Shown here piece after piece: positions 26,743-34,411 of a stretch of DNA of 64,000 nucleotides. The stretch is from contig JBBDJB010000044.1 of NCBI GenBank assembly GCA_040880125.1, forward strand, positions 20,737-84,736, written 5' to 3'. The notes under the pieces were generated by a model that was not told the origin of the DNA, made no database searches, and worked only from the letters and a program-made list of their open reading frames with translations. A program made the position numbers and the translations under genes. Numbering within the stretch: the first letter of the stretch is position 1; each line of letters starts with the position of its first letter. This stretch comes from JBBDJB01 sp040880125 (GTDB lineage Bacteria; Planctomycetota; Planctomycetia; Pirellulales; JBBDJB01).

Positions 26743-26913
26743 CTACTTCTTCTTTTCCGTATGCATGGTGTGGCGGCGCAGCCGTGGGCTGAACTTTTTC
26801 AGCTTCAGCTTTTCGCCGCCCGACCTCCGCCGCAGCGTGTAGTTGTAATCGCCGGTCTCGTCGCAAACGAGAAAGACCGTCTCGACCTTCTTCTTTTTGC
26901 CACCTTTGGCCAT
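26743..26913 (-). CDS. rpmG: 50S ribosomal protein L33
   Basis: The ATG at 26913 gives 56 residues beginning MAKGGKKKKVETVFLVCDET. YNYTLRRRSGGEKLKLKKFSPRLRRHTMHTEKKK matches bacterial L33, which binds 23S rRNA near the E site. The frame remains open upstream to 27003, but the extra residues do not belong to L33. Only one Cys is present where zinc-binding L33 forms have two CxxC pairs, so this is a Cys-minus (zinc-independent) type. It is the first gene of the rpmG-recJ-pcm run. Confidence 0.92.
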   Translation of the reverse strand: MAKGGKKKKVETVFLVCDETGDYNYTLRRRSGGEKLKLKKFSPRLRRHTMHTEKKK

Positions 26914-27125
26914 TTTCGAACCGCTCCTGCCTTGCACCGATATTTCGTGTGCCACCGCTCGCCTTGCCCACGGGCAAGGCAACTCGTGTCGCCGCACCAC
27001 CATAGAAACCGTGATTGTAACGTCTTACCGCCAAGAGTATCCAGCGGTCTGAGCCGGTTCGTGGCGAAAAGTGCCCGTCCGCCAGCCGACACGGGTCACC
27101 GGTAGAATTTTTGTCACAAAAATGG

Positions 27126-27153
27126 TTGATTTAATTCCTACGTTTGCTAGAAT
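27126..27153 (+). promoter_or_regulatory. Candidate sigma-70-type promoter
   Basis: TTGATT at 27126-27131 and TAGAAT at 27148-27153 are separated by 16 nt in the AT-richest part of the intergenic region. It would drive transcription rightward, toward the small ORF at 27245 and the cyclase-like genes from 27702. Confidence 0.35.
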
Positions 27154-27244
27154 TACTTCCGGTGGCTCGGTCGCCCCGCAGACGCTCTGCGCCGAAAGCG
27201 CATCGCAGCAAATTCCCCGAATAAAAAAGGAGAAAAACGACGAA

Positions 27245-27448
27245 ATGGCGATCGCGCGTTCGGAGGAACCTTTTTTAAACGCCGCCGAATCCTGTGTGTT
27301 GAAAAAATACGAATTTGACACTGAAAAACAAGGGGGGGAACTGACTTTTGCAACAAACATGGGGCCCCCCACAGCACTGACTGTTCGACAAACCCCCGAA
27401 ATCGCCATTTTCTTCGAGAAAACGACAGTTCCGGCCGCGCGGACGTAA
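27245..27448 (+). CDS. Candidate small protein of 67 residues
   Basis: The ATG at 27245 is preceded by AAGGAG at 27227-27232, the clearest Shine-Dalgarno sequence in this stretch. It also lies about 90 nt downstream of a candidate promoter. The peptide (starting MAIARSEEPFLNAAESC, ending TTVPAART) has no membrane segment, no lipobox and no family I recognise. Its base composition differs from the neighbours and the frame contains a G7 and a C6 run, so a spurious ORF in a leader or small-RNA locus is a real alternative. Confidence 0.3.
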   Translation: MAIARSEEPFLNAAESCVLKKYEFDTEKQGGELTFATNMGPPTALTVRQTPEIAIFFEKTTVPAART

Positions 27449-27701
27449 AACACCGTGTTGAAAAAACCTGCCGACCCGGCGCCCGGACATCGCCCTGTGT
27501 GGACGCTACGCCAAAATCTCACAACCCGATCGAAGCCGTCGCGAAAAACGCATTTACAATAAGAACTTGTGGCGGTGCGCCCTGCCGGCCGCCCCCATCG
27601 CGGTAGGATGGAGAGGGCCGCCCGCGAGCGCCAGCACTCGAGGTGTGCCGCCGCCCCTCCGAACTCTCGGACCCGCTCACGTGCTTGATGGCAATGCCAA
27701 C

Positions 27702-29249
27702 ATGACCACGGCTCCGCCACCGGCCACAGCCGACGCGCCCAGTTCCGCGCCGCCGGCGGTGCCGCAGTTCGATCCGCCCGACCGGGGCGAAGTGCACTCG
27801 TGGCGGCAAAACGGCATGAGCTGGCTGGTCAGCCTGTGCATCCACATGACGCTGCTCTTGGTGCTGGGGCTGTGGGTGTTGCCCAGCCAACTCGGCGGCC
27901 CGCTGGCGAGTCTGGAACTGCGGCCCGGCGAGGCCCCGCTGCCCTCGGTCACGCAGCTTCAAGACTCCCTTCAAGACTCGATCGAGCTGTCGCCCGAACT
28001 GGCCATCGGCGTCCAGGCCCAGCCGCTGACCGAGAACGTCATGCCGGAGATCGACTTTGCGCCGCTGGACACGCCCGAGTCGGTCTTCACCTCGTCGGCC
28101 ACGCCCGAGCTCGACCTCGACTTTTCCGAGAACACCGACCCTACCGAAATCCTCTCCAGCGATCTTTCCGGTGCGCTCTCCGGCCGCACCGAGGACGCCC
28201 GCGCGGCACGCGTGGAGCTTTATGGCGGTACGCCCGGCAGCGAGCGCGCCGTCGCCCGGGCGCTCAAGTGGTTGGCCGCCCATCAGTTGGAGGACGGTGG
28301 CTGGAGCTTCGATCATCGTACGGGCGAGTGCCAAGGCCGCTGCCCCCATCCGGGCCGCTTCTCGCCGGCGCGCAACGGCGCCACCGCGATCGCACTGTTG
28401 CCTTTTCTCGGCGCCGGACACACGCATCGCCAGGGGGCTTATCGCCGCAATGTCGAAGCCGGCTTGAACTACCTCGTCCGCTCCATGCAGCTTCAAAACG
28501 ACATGGGCAGCCTGGCCGAGCAGTTCGGCTTCATGTATTCGCACGGACTGGCCGCCATCGCACTGTGCGAGGCGTACGCCATGACCAAGGACCCCGCGCT
28601 GCGCGAGCCGGCGCAGCGGGCGATCAACTACATTGTCTACGCACAAGACCCCGTCGGCGGCGGGTGGCGCTACGTGCCGCAAATGCCCGGCGACACTTCG
28701 ATGGTCGGCTGGCAGTTGATGGCGCTCAAGAGCGCGCACATGGCCGGGCTGAAGGTGCCCGCCGAAACGATCGTCAAGACGTCGCAGTTTCTCGACAGCG
28801 TGCAGTCCGACGGCGGCGCCATCTACGGCTACGTCGGCAAGACGCCGGGCGAAGCGACCAGTGCCATCGGCCTGTTGTGCCGCATGTACCTCGGCTGGAA
28901 GCGCGATCACGACGCGTTGCAGCGCGGCATGCAGCACATCCAGAGCCTCGGCCCGGTTTCCGGCAACGTCTACTACACGTACTACGCCGCCCAGGTCGTC
29001 TTCCACTACACGCAAGGCCGCGGATCCGGCTGGAAGGCCTGGAACGAAAAGATGCGCGAGCACCTGGTGAAAACCCAGGCCACCGAAGACCACCTGGAAG
29101 GGAGCTGGTACGAGAGCAACACCGTCCACGGCCCCGACCAAGGCGGCCGACTCTACTGCACCGCCATGTCCGCCATGATCCTGGAGATCTACTACCGCCA
29201 CATGCCGATCTACGGATATGCGGCCACCGAGAGCGAGTTTGCCGAGTAA
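27702..29249 (+). CDS. Membrane-anchored terpenoid-cyclase-fold protein (prenyltransferase/squalene oxidase repeats)
   Basis: The ATG at 27702 gives 515 residues beginning MTTAPPPATADAP. The frame is open upstream from a TTG at 27567, but that part looks non-coding. A single membrane helix (MSWLVSLCIHMTLLLVLGLWVLP, about residues 39-61, split as SLCIHMTLLLVLGLWV) anchors it. An acidic linker to about residue 160 follows. The alpha/alpha-toroid part starts at GGTPGSERAVARALKWLAAH and has repeats LEDGGWSFDH, YAQDPVGGGWRY and GEATSAIGLLCRMYLGW. The fold is that of squalene cyclases and prenyltransferases, but the cyclase DxDD acid motif is not apparent, so enzymatic activity is doubtful. A paralogue follows 14 nt downstream. 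Confidence 0.8.
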   Translation: MTTAPPPATADAPSSAPPAVPQFDPPDRGEVHSWRQNGMSWLVSLCIHMTLLLVLGLWVLPSQLGGPLASLELRPGEAPLPSVTQLQDSLQDSIELSPELAIGVQAQPLTENVMPEIDFAPLDTPESVFTSSATPELDLDFSENTDPTEILSSDLSGALSGRTEDARAARVELYGGTPGSERAVARALKWLAAHQLEDGGWSFDHRTGECQGRCPHPGRFSPARNGATAIALLPFLGAGHTHRQGAYRRNVEAGLNYLVRSMQLQNDMGSLAEQFGFMYSHGLAAIALCEAYAMTKDPALREPAQRAINYIVYAQDPVGGGWRYVPQMPGDTSMVGWQLMALKSAHMAGLKVPAETIVKTSQFLDSVQSDGGAIYGYVGKTPGEATSAIGLLCRMYLGWKRDHDALQRGMQHIQSLGPVSGNVYYTYYAAQVVFHYTQGRGSGWKAWNEKMREHLVKTQATEDHLEGSWYESNTVHGPDQGGRLYCTAMSAMILEIYYRHMPIYGYAATESEFAE

Positions 29250-29263
29250 CGTCTAAAGGTGTT

Positions 29264-30748
29264 ATGCGCCTCGAAACCCCCTCACCCGTCGAACCGCCCG
29301 AAGCTTCGCCCGACGATGCGCCGCTGGATGCTGCGCTGCCGGCGCCGCGGTACTCGCGCACGGTCGCGCCTTGGGCGGTCAGCATGGTGGTGCACGCGAC
29401 GCTGCTGATCGTGCTGGCGCTGGTGGCGCTGGAGCGCGGCGCGGGCTCGCTCTATCCGCACCTGGTCACCGCCTCGCGCGATCCGCTCCCGCAGCCGGAA
29501 CGGCTCGACGCGGAAGTGCTCGACTTGGCCGCCGATGATGCGAGCCTGGATGCAGAGCTGATCGCCAGCGAAACGCAGCGCACGCCGGGCGAGCTCGATC
29601 TCGATCCGTCTCCACTTCCGCCCTCAGGTCTGCCGGCCGGGTTGGAACTTAGTCCGCAGGACCTCACGCGGCAGATCGATTTGGGGCCGGGGCCGGCGAT
29701 CGGCGGTGGTTTTCAAGGTCGCGCGCCGGAAGCCCGGGCGGCGCTGGTCGGCGCGCGCGGCGGCACGCCGGAAAGTGAAGCGGCCGTCGAAGCCGGCCTC
29801 AAGTGGCTCGCCGCGCATCAACAGCCCGACGGAAGCTGGCGGTTCGACCTGCACGAAATCTCCGGCTGCGATTGTGCCAATCCCGGCCGGCATCAGTCGG
29901 TCATCGGTGCGACCGGGCTGGCACTGCTCCCCTTCCTAGGCGCCGGCTACACGCACCAAGAGGGCAAGTATCAACAGGTCGTGCATCGCGGGCTGTACTA
30001 CATCATGGGCCGCGCGGTTGACTCGCCCCAGGGCATCGACCTGCGCGGAGGCGATAGCATGTACACGCACGGGTTGGCCACGCTTGCGCTGTGCGAGGCG
30101 TACGCCATGACGGGCGACCGATCGATCAAGCCGATCGCGCAAGGTGCGATCGACTATATCGTGCATGCCCAGCATCAGGCCGGCGGCTGGCGGTACTTTC
30201 CCGGCCAGGCCGGCGATACCACAGTCACCGGCTGGCAGGTGCTGGCGCTTAAGAGCGGCTATCTCGCCGGGCTGAACATTCCGCGGCACATCTGGTACAA
30301 GATCGGCGAGTTTCTCGACAGCAAGGGCACCCGCGACGGATCGAATTACGGCTATACGCGCGTCGACCGCGACGACACGAACTCCGCCATCGGGCTGCTC
30401 TGCCGGATGATGCTCGGCTGGGACCGCCAGCACCAGGGGCTGCGCGGCGGCGTGACGTTTCTGGCGCAGCTCGGCCCGTCGGAGACCAATCTGTATTACG
30501 ACTATTACGCTACGCAGGTGATGCACCACTTTCATGACCAGCGCTGGGAGCGCTGGAACGTGCAGATGCGCGAGCACCTGATCCGCACCCAGGCCACTGA
30601 CGGGCACGAGGCGGGAAGCTGGTTCTTCAGCGCGCGGCACACGGACGTCGCCGGGCGGCTGTTCAACACGGCAATGGCGGTGATGATTCTTGAGGTCTAT
30701 TACCGGCACATGCCGCTCTACAGCGAAGACGCGCTCGTGCTGCCGTAG
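29264..30748 (+). CDS. Second membrane-anchored terpenoid-cyclase-fold protein
   Basis: The ATG at 29264 gives 494 residues (MRLETPSPVEPPEASP). Its frame extends far upstream as a shadow of the preceding gene and is ignored there. The build mirrors the upstream paralogue: a Pro/Asp-rich start, one helix (APWAVSMVVHATLLIVLALV), a linker, then GGTPESEAAVEAGLKWLAAH and toroid repeats QPDGSWRFDLH, HQAGGWRYFPGQ and DTNSAIGLLCRMMLGWDR. The C-termini match as well (MREHLIRTQATDGHEAGSWF and YYRHMPLYS). It probably arose by tandem duplication and is cotranscribed. As in the first copy, no cyclase acid motif is evident; a scaffold or binding role is possible. Confidence 0.8.
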   Translation: MRLETPSPVEPPEASPDDAPLDAALPAPRYSRTVAPWAVSMVVHATLLIVLALVALERGAGSLYPHLVTASRDPLPQPERLDAEVLDLAADDASLDAELIASETQRTPGELDLDPSPLPPSGLPAGLELSPQDLTRQIDLGPGPAIGGGFQGRAPEARAALVGARGGTPESEAAVEAGLKWLAAHQQPDGSWRFDLHEISGCDCANPGRHQSVIGATGLALLPFLGAGYTHQEGKYQQVVHRGLYYIMGRAVDSPQGIDLRGGDSMYTHGLATLALCEAYAMTGDRSIKPIAQGAIDYIVHAQHQAGGWRYFPGQAGDTTVTGWQVLALKSGYLAGLNIPRHIWYKIGEFLDSKGTRDGSNYGYTRVDRDDTNSAIGLLCRMMLGWDRQHQGLRGGVTFLAQLGPSETNLYYDYYATQVMHHFHDQRWERWNVQMREHLIRTQATDGHEAGSWFFSARHTDVAGRLFNTAMAVMILEVYYRHMPLYSEDALVLP

Positions 30749-30749
30749 C

Positions 30750-30762
30750 CGTAGCTGGAATC
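30750..30762 (+). repeat. Degenerate half-arm resembling repeat family B
   Basis: CGTAGCTGGAATC directly follows the stop codon at 30748 and resembles the first bases of the family B arm. It is too short to be certain but shares the 3'-of-gene position. Confidence 0.25.
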
Positions 30763-30766
30763 CGCC

Positions 30767-31525
30767 ATGCGCATTTTGCCCGTGCTGGATCTGAAAGGCA
30801 GCCACGTCGTGCGGGCGGTTGCCGGCCGGAGGGACGATTACCGCCCGTGGATAAGCGCGCTGTGCGGCTCGTCGGATCCGGTGACCATTGCCCTAGCAAT
30901 GACTGAGATTTATGGGTTGGCCGAGCTGTACGTCGCCGACCTGGACGCGATCGGCGGTGCGCCGCCAGATTTCGAGATGTATGAGCGGCTATTGAATGCC
31001 GGCATGCGGCTCTGCATCGATGCGGGACTGAGAGGCGCCGCCGACGTTCGCGAAATGACCGACTTCATCGAGAAGCGCGCGAGCATCACCGGCATCGTGG
31101 CCGCGCTGGAAAGCGTCGACAGCCGCGAAGTCGTCGCGGAACTAGTGCGCGCCGTCGGGCCGCAGCGTGCCGTGTTCAGCCTGGACCTGGCAAATGGTCA
31201 GCCGCTCACAAGCAGTTCGGCCTTTGCCAACAGGAGCGCACCGCAAATCGTTGAAGAGCTCCGCGAGTCCGGCATCGAGCGGTGGATCGTATTGGACCTC
31301 GCCCAAGTCGGCACCGGCGGCGGTCCGGCGGAAAGCGTGCTGCAAGCTTGCCGCGAACTTCGAGCAATCGCACCACACGCGGAAATCATCGCCGGCGGCG
31401 GCGTGCGGCAAGTTGGCGATCTCCAGTCACTCGCACGGGCCGGATGCGATGCGGCGCTGGTCGCTTCCGCGCTGCACGAGGGGGCGATCACCCGGCAGGA
31501 GATCGAGGGGCTGGCCGGTGCGTAG
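30767..31525 (+). CDS. HisA/HisF-family TIM barrel protein
   Basis: The 252-residue protein has the phosphate-binding (beta/alpha)8 barrel of HisA/HisF. It starts MRILPVLDLKGSHVVRAVAG with the N-terminal catalytic Asp (D8 in VLDLKG). AELYVADLDAIGG covers the second half-barrel pattern, and WIVLDLAQVGTGGGP and IIAGGGVRQVGDLQSLARAG carry the phosphate-binding loops. No other histidine gene is nearby and the sequence is divergent. It may be a HisA-like paralogue of the kind found with tetrahydromethanopterin-linked C1 genes rather than a true histidine enzyme; that is inference. It lies 18 nt after the second cyclase-like gene. Confidence 0.8.
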   Translation: MRILPVLDLKGSHVVRAVAGRRDDYRPWISALCGSSDPVTIALAMTEIYGLAELYVADLDAIGGAPPDFEMYERLLNAGMRLCIDAGLRGAADVREMTDFIEKRASITGIVAALESVDSREVVAELVRAVGPQRAVFSLDLANGQPLTSSSAFANRSAPQIVEELRESGIERWIVLDLAQVGTGGGPAESVLQACRELRAIAPHAEIIAGGGVRQVGDLQSLARAGCDAALVASALHEGAITRQEIEGLAGA

Positions 31526-31574
31526 CAGATGCTCGCTCGACAATCGTTGCGATGAGGATGCGGCAGCGTTGAAT

Positions 31575-31596
31575 GCACAGACAGGAATGTCTGTGC
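31575..31596. repeat. Palindromic repeat family A, copy 2
   Basis: GCACAGACA (31575-31583) and TGTCTGTGC (31588-31596) around GGAA, in reverse orientation, followed by CACC. It sits between two convergent genes (ends at 31525 and 31617), so it could serve as a bidirectional terminator. Confidence 0.8.
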
Positions 31597-31616
31597 CACC
31601 GGTGAGTACGATTGGC

Positions 31617-32402
31617 TCACGGCCACTTCGGCTCGCGCTTCTCCAGAAACGCCGCCAGCCCTTCTTCGGCGGCTTCGGTCGTGCGGGCCGTGGCGCTGAT
31701 GGCCGCTCCGGCGGTCAGTTGCGTAAACAATTGCTCGCCGATCACCTCGTTGAGCATTCGCTTGGTGAGCTGCAAGGCCTCCGGGGCACCGCGGGCGCAT
31801 GTTTGGGCGATCTGCGTCGATCGAACCCAAAGCTGGTCTTCGGCCACCAGTTCGTGATAAACGCCCATCCGCTCCGCTTCGGCCGAGTCGACCAACTCGG
31901 CCGTCATCAGCAGCCGGGCAGCGTGGCCCGCACCGATCCGAAACACCAGCAGCGGCGAAACCACCCCGGCGGTGATGCCTCGCAGGGGCTCAGGCAATCC
32001 GAACCGCGCCGAGTGCGTGGCCACGACCACATCGCACGCCAGTACCAGCCCCGCCCCGCCCGCCACGGCAGGGCCGTTGACCGCGGCGATGATCGGCTTG
32101 GGATGCCGCAGCATGCTTTCCATCAGGTCGCGGTAGTCCTGCGCATCGCGGCCCCACAGCTCGTTGCGGTTGTCGTCGGCCGCCGTCTCGCGCATTTCCA
32201 CCAGATCCATGCCGGAACAAAACGAGCTTCCCTTGCCGGTCAGGATGATGGCGCGAACACGCTTCTCCTTGCGCAGATCCTCCAACGCCTGCGCGAGATC
32301 GGCCAACAGCGTGCGGTTCAACGCGTTGCGCCGCTCAGGGCGATTCAAGACGATCGTCCCGGCGCCGTCGTGCACGTGCACTTGAAGATGGTCGGAGGAC
32401 AT
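31617..32402 (-). CDS. Enoyl-CoA hydratase/isomerase (crotonase) family protein
   Basis: The 261-residue protein has the crotonase fold. VLNRPERRNALNRTLLADL is the N-terminal signature, FCSGMDLVEM forms the first oxyanion-hole region, and AAVNGPAVAGGAGLVLACDVVVA the second. A Glu suitable for hydration lies in LPEPLRGITAGVV. It is the last gene of a minus-strand run with an acyl-CoA carboxylase beta subunit and AtuA-type proteins. This suggests hydration of a glutaconyl-type CoA, such as 3-methylglutaconyl- or isohexenylglutaconyl-CoA. The exact substrate cannot be fixed from the sequence. Confidence 0.88.
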   Translation of the reverse strand: MSSDHLQVHVHDGAGTIVLNRPERRNALNRTLLADLAQALEDLRKEKRVRAIILTGKGSSFCSGMDLVEMRETAADDNRNELWGRDAQDYRDLMESMLRHPKPIIAAVNGPAVAGGAGLVLACDVVVATHSARFGLPEPLRGITAGVVSPLLVFRIGAGHAARLLMTAELVDSAEAERMGVYHELVAEDQLWVRSTQIAQTCARGAPEALQLTKRMLNEVIGEQLFTQLTAGAAISATARTTEAAEEGLAAFLEKREPKWP

Positions 32403-32465
32403 GCTGGCGGCCGTTGTTCTGCGTGGTTTTCCGTTGGTGTTGCCGATGGCGGAGTCTCCTTCGTT

Positions 32466-32849
32466 TTAGCCGGCCGATTGCATTTCGGCCAGGTTTTTCG
32501 GCCGGGGAAGCGGCAGATCGAGCATCGCGGTGCCCAGCAGCTTGCCTTGCGTATCGATCCGCAGCGACAGGCTGGCCCCGCCGGCCAGGGCGTTCTCCAG
32601 CACGAAGTTCATCGCCAGGAGGTTCGGCAACTCGTACCGCACAACGCTGCTGGCACCCAAGCCCGCGAAGTACTGGGCCACTCGCTGCGGCGTCAACTCC
32701 TGGCATAGGAAATCGTATGCGGCCGCCGACCGGGCGACGACCCCGATATTGGCGTGATTGCCCTTGTCGCCGCTGCGCGCGGTTGAGATCTCGCCCAACG
32801 CGATGGTCGCGGCATGCTTGGTCGAAGCGGTTGTCTTATGTCGGGCCAT
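32466..32849 (-). CDS. AtuA C-terminal-domain protein (ferredoxin-fold, stand-alone)
   Basis: The ATG at 32849 gives 127 residues; a GTG two codons upstream (32855) is possible. IALGEISTARSGDKGNHANIGVVARS is the signature of the domain that forms the C-terminal part of longer AtuA proteins; SGDKGN is its most conserved element. LPNLLAMNFVLENALAGG follows. Here the domain is encoded separately, 35 nt downstream of the AtuA core gene, so the two products probably assemble into one functional unit. The biochemical role of AtuA is unresolved; it is needed for acyclic terpene catabolism in Pseudomonas. Confidence 0.82.
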   Translation of the reverse strand: MARHKTTASTKHAATIALGEISTARSGDKGNHANIGVVARSAAAYDFLCQELTPQRVAQYFAGLGASSVVRYELPNLLAMNFVLENALAGGASLSLRIDTQGKLLGTAMLDLPLPRPKNLAEMQSAG

Positions 32850-32884
32850 GGTCACTCTCGCGCGAAATCAGACTGCGTTCATTT

Positions 32885-34249
32885 TTAGTCGGGCCACTCA
32901 CTGGCCGGGCGAACGTCGACATGCGGCTCGATCAGCTCCCGCGGCACGAGTGTCGGCCAATAGGCGAGCGCCGGCCGCACGGGCGAACGTCCGGTGGCGT
33001 AGCCCGCCAATCCGGCCGGCCCGCTGGTAATCAGCGGCGCGAACTGCTCGACGAATCGCTCGACCGACTCTTGCCGGCGGTCGCGCACGGCGATTCGCAG
33101 CACCACTTCCCGCAGATCGTCCGGGGGCTCATGCATCCCCGGCACGCCTTCGCCCGCGCCGAGCAGTTCGACATGAAACTCCTCGCAGGCCGCCTTCGCC
33201 CGCGCGAGCCGCTGGCGGACGATCTCGGCGACGCCCCGCGCCCGTTCCACGCAATCCCGGCCGTACACCACAAGCTGTCCGCTGGCCATGAAGCCCGCCT
33301 GATACGTGAGCGACACCTTAAAATGCGCTGGTGCCGGCCGCCCGCGCGCGCCGCGTACCTCGACGCGGTCTTTGCTCTCGTCGTGCAAGGTGATGCCGGT
33401 CATGTCCACGTCGACGTCCGGCGTGAGATAGTGCGCCGGGTCGCCGGTTTCATAGACCAGTTGCTCGACGACGGTCGTGCGATTGACGATGCCACCGCTG
33501 CCGGGCGGCTTGGTAATGACAACGCGCGTGTCGTCGACTTCCGCAATCGGATAACCGACGTTCTCCAGGTTGATGTCTCGCCACTCGTGCCGGTATCCGC
33601 CGGTCACCTGCGCGCCGCACTCGATCAGATGCCCGGCCACGCTGGCGGCGGCCAGGCGATCCCAATCGTCCCATTCCCAGCCGAACTGATGCACAACTGG
33701 CCCGACCGTCAAGGAGGCGTCCGCCACGCGGCCCGTAATCACGATCCGCGCACCGCCGGCCAGCGCCTCGACAATCGGCCGCGCCCCGAGATAGGCGTTT
33801 GCGCATACGACCGGAGCGCGGGTTTCGGAGAACGGCTGCCCGTTGTCGAGATTCGCGAGCGGACAGCCATCTCGATGCAGCTCTTCCAGGCGATCGACGA
33901 GATCGTCGCCGGTCACCACTCCGATCTGCACGTCGCCGCAGCCTCGCTGCGCGAGTTGCCCGGCGGCGGCCGCGGCGCAACCGCGCGGATTCACCCCGCC
34001 GGCATTGGTCACAATCCGCGGCGTCGGCTCCAGATACAACGACGGCACCAGATTACCGAGTACACGGATGAAGTCCCGGGCGTAGCCGGCACGAGGATCC
34101 TTCTGCCGCGCCCGGGCGAGAATCGCCATCGTCAGTTCGGCCAGGTACTCGAGCGTCAAATAGTCGAGCTGCCCTTGCTGCACCAATTGACGCGGCGCGT
34201 CGAGCTGATCGCCCAAGAAGCCGGCGGCGTTACCGATTCGAAGCGTCAC
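32885..34249 (-). CDS. AtuA-family protein, core domain (DUF1446)
   Basis: The GTG at 34249 starts a 454-residue protein beginning MTLRIGNAAGFLGDQLDAPRQ, the usual AtuA opening. Family-typical segments are LDYLTLEYLAELTMAILARAR, VTNAGGVNPRGCAAAA, ARIVITGRVADASLTVGP, ECGAQVTGG and PGSGGIVNRTTVVEQLVYE. AtuA proteins are required for acyclic terpene use and related proteins occur in other acyl-CoA clusters. The reaction is not known. The C-terminal ferredoxin-fold part found in many AtuA proteins is missing here and encoded by the next gene. It lies downstream of an acyl-CoA carboxylase beta subunit on the same strand. Confidence 0.88.
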   Translation of the reverse strand: MTLRIGNAAGFLGDQLDAPRQLVQQGQLDYLTLEYLAELTMAILARARQKDPRAGYARDFIRVLGNLVPSLYLEPTPRIVTNAGGVNPRGCAAAAAGQLAQRGCGDVQIGVVTGDDLVDRLEELHRDGCPLANLDNGQPFSETRAPVVCANAYLGARPIVEALAGGARIVITGRVADASLTVGPVVHQFGWEWDDWDRLAAASVAGHLIECGAQVTGGYRHEWRDINLENVGYPIAEVDDTRVVITKPPGSGGIVNRTTVVEQLVYETGDPAHYLTPDVDVDMTGITLHDESKDRVEVRGARGRPAPAHFKVSLTYQAGFMASGQLVVYGRDCVERARGVAEIVRQRLARAKAACEEFHVELLGAGEGVPGMHEPPDDLREVVLRIAVRDRRQESVERFVEQFAPLITSGPAGLAGYATGRSPVRPALAYWPTLVPRELIEPHVDVRPASEWPD

Positions 34250-34277
34250 GTTTCCGTCCGACGATGTTTAACAGGCT

Positions 34278-34363
34278 GTTGAAAAATGGGACTGGCTGCG
34301 AACACGACAAGAGTTGACTGGAAAACTCTCGCACATGCGAGGTGTGTGTCCCATTTTTTCAAC
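34278..34363. repeat. Long inverted repeat with CAGGCTGTTGAAAAA-type edge
   Basis: GTTGAAAAATGGGAC (34278-34292) is mirrored by GTCCCATTTTTTCAAC (34348-34363), a 15-16 nt stem with one extra T, around about 55 nt. It fills the 162-nt gap between the carboxylase and AtuA genes. A similar edge, AGCCTGTTGATTTTTGA, occurs near 63950. Confidence 0.7.
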
Positions 34364-34411
34364 GCGCTCGTAGCTAGCATTCGATGTTGCGCGTCCCGAC
34401 TGCCGCAATTG

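Larger units (their letters stand above)
26914..27701. other. Divergent AT-richer intergenic region with homopolymer runs
   Basis: This 788-nt region separates rpmG (minus) from the first terpenoid-cyclase-like gene (plus). From about 27100 to 27460 it is visibly less GC-rich than the surroundings and carries many homopolymers: TTTTTT at 27271, GGGGGGG at 27332, and GGGGCCCCCC at 27361-27370. It also contains a candidate promoter and a small ORF with a strong ribosome binding site, listed separately. The rest shows no coding character. Confidence 0.6.

Noticed and set aside
27025..27720. Minus-strand 231-codon frame across the rpmG/cyclase intergenic region
   Set aside because: The translation is mixed and Cys/Phe-rich with no domain, and it overlaps the cyclase-like gene start; the small plus-strand ORF has much better initiation signals.
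27800..29263. Plus-strand frame that would fuse both cyclase-like genes into one 982-residue protein
   Set aside because: The first part is a shadow of the complete first paralogue in another frame. There is no frameshift: each gene has its own start, anchor and stop.
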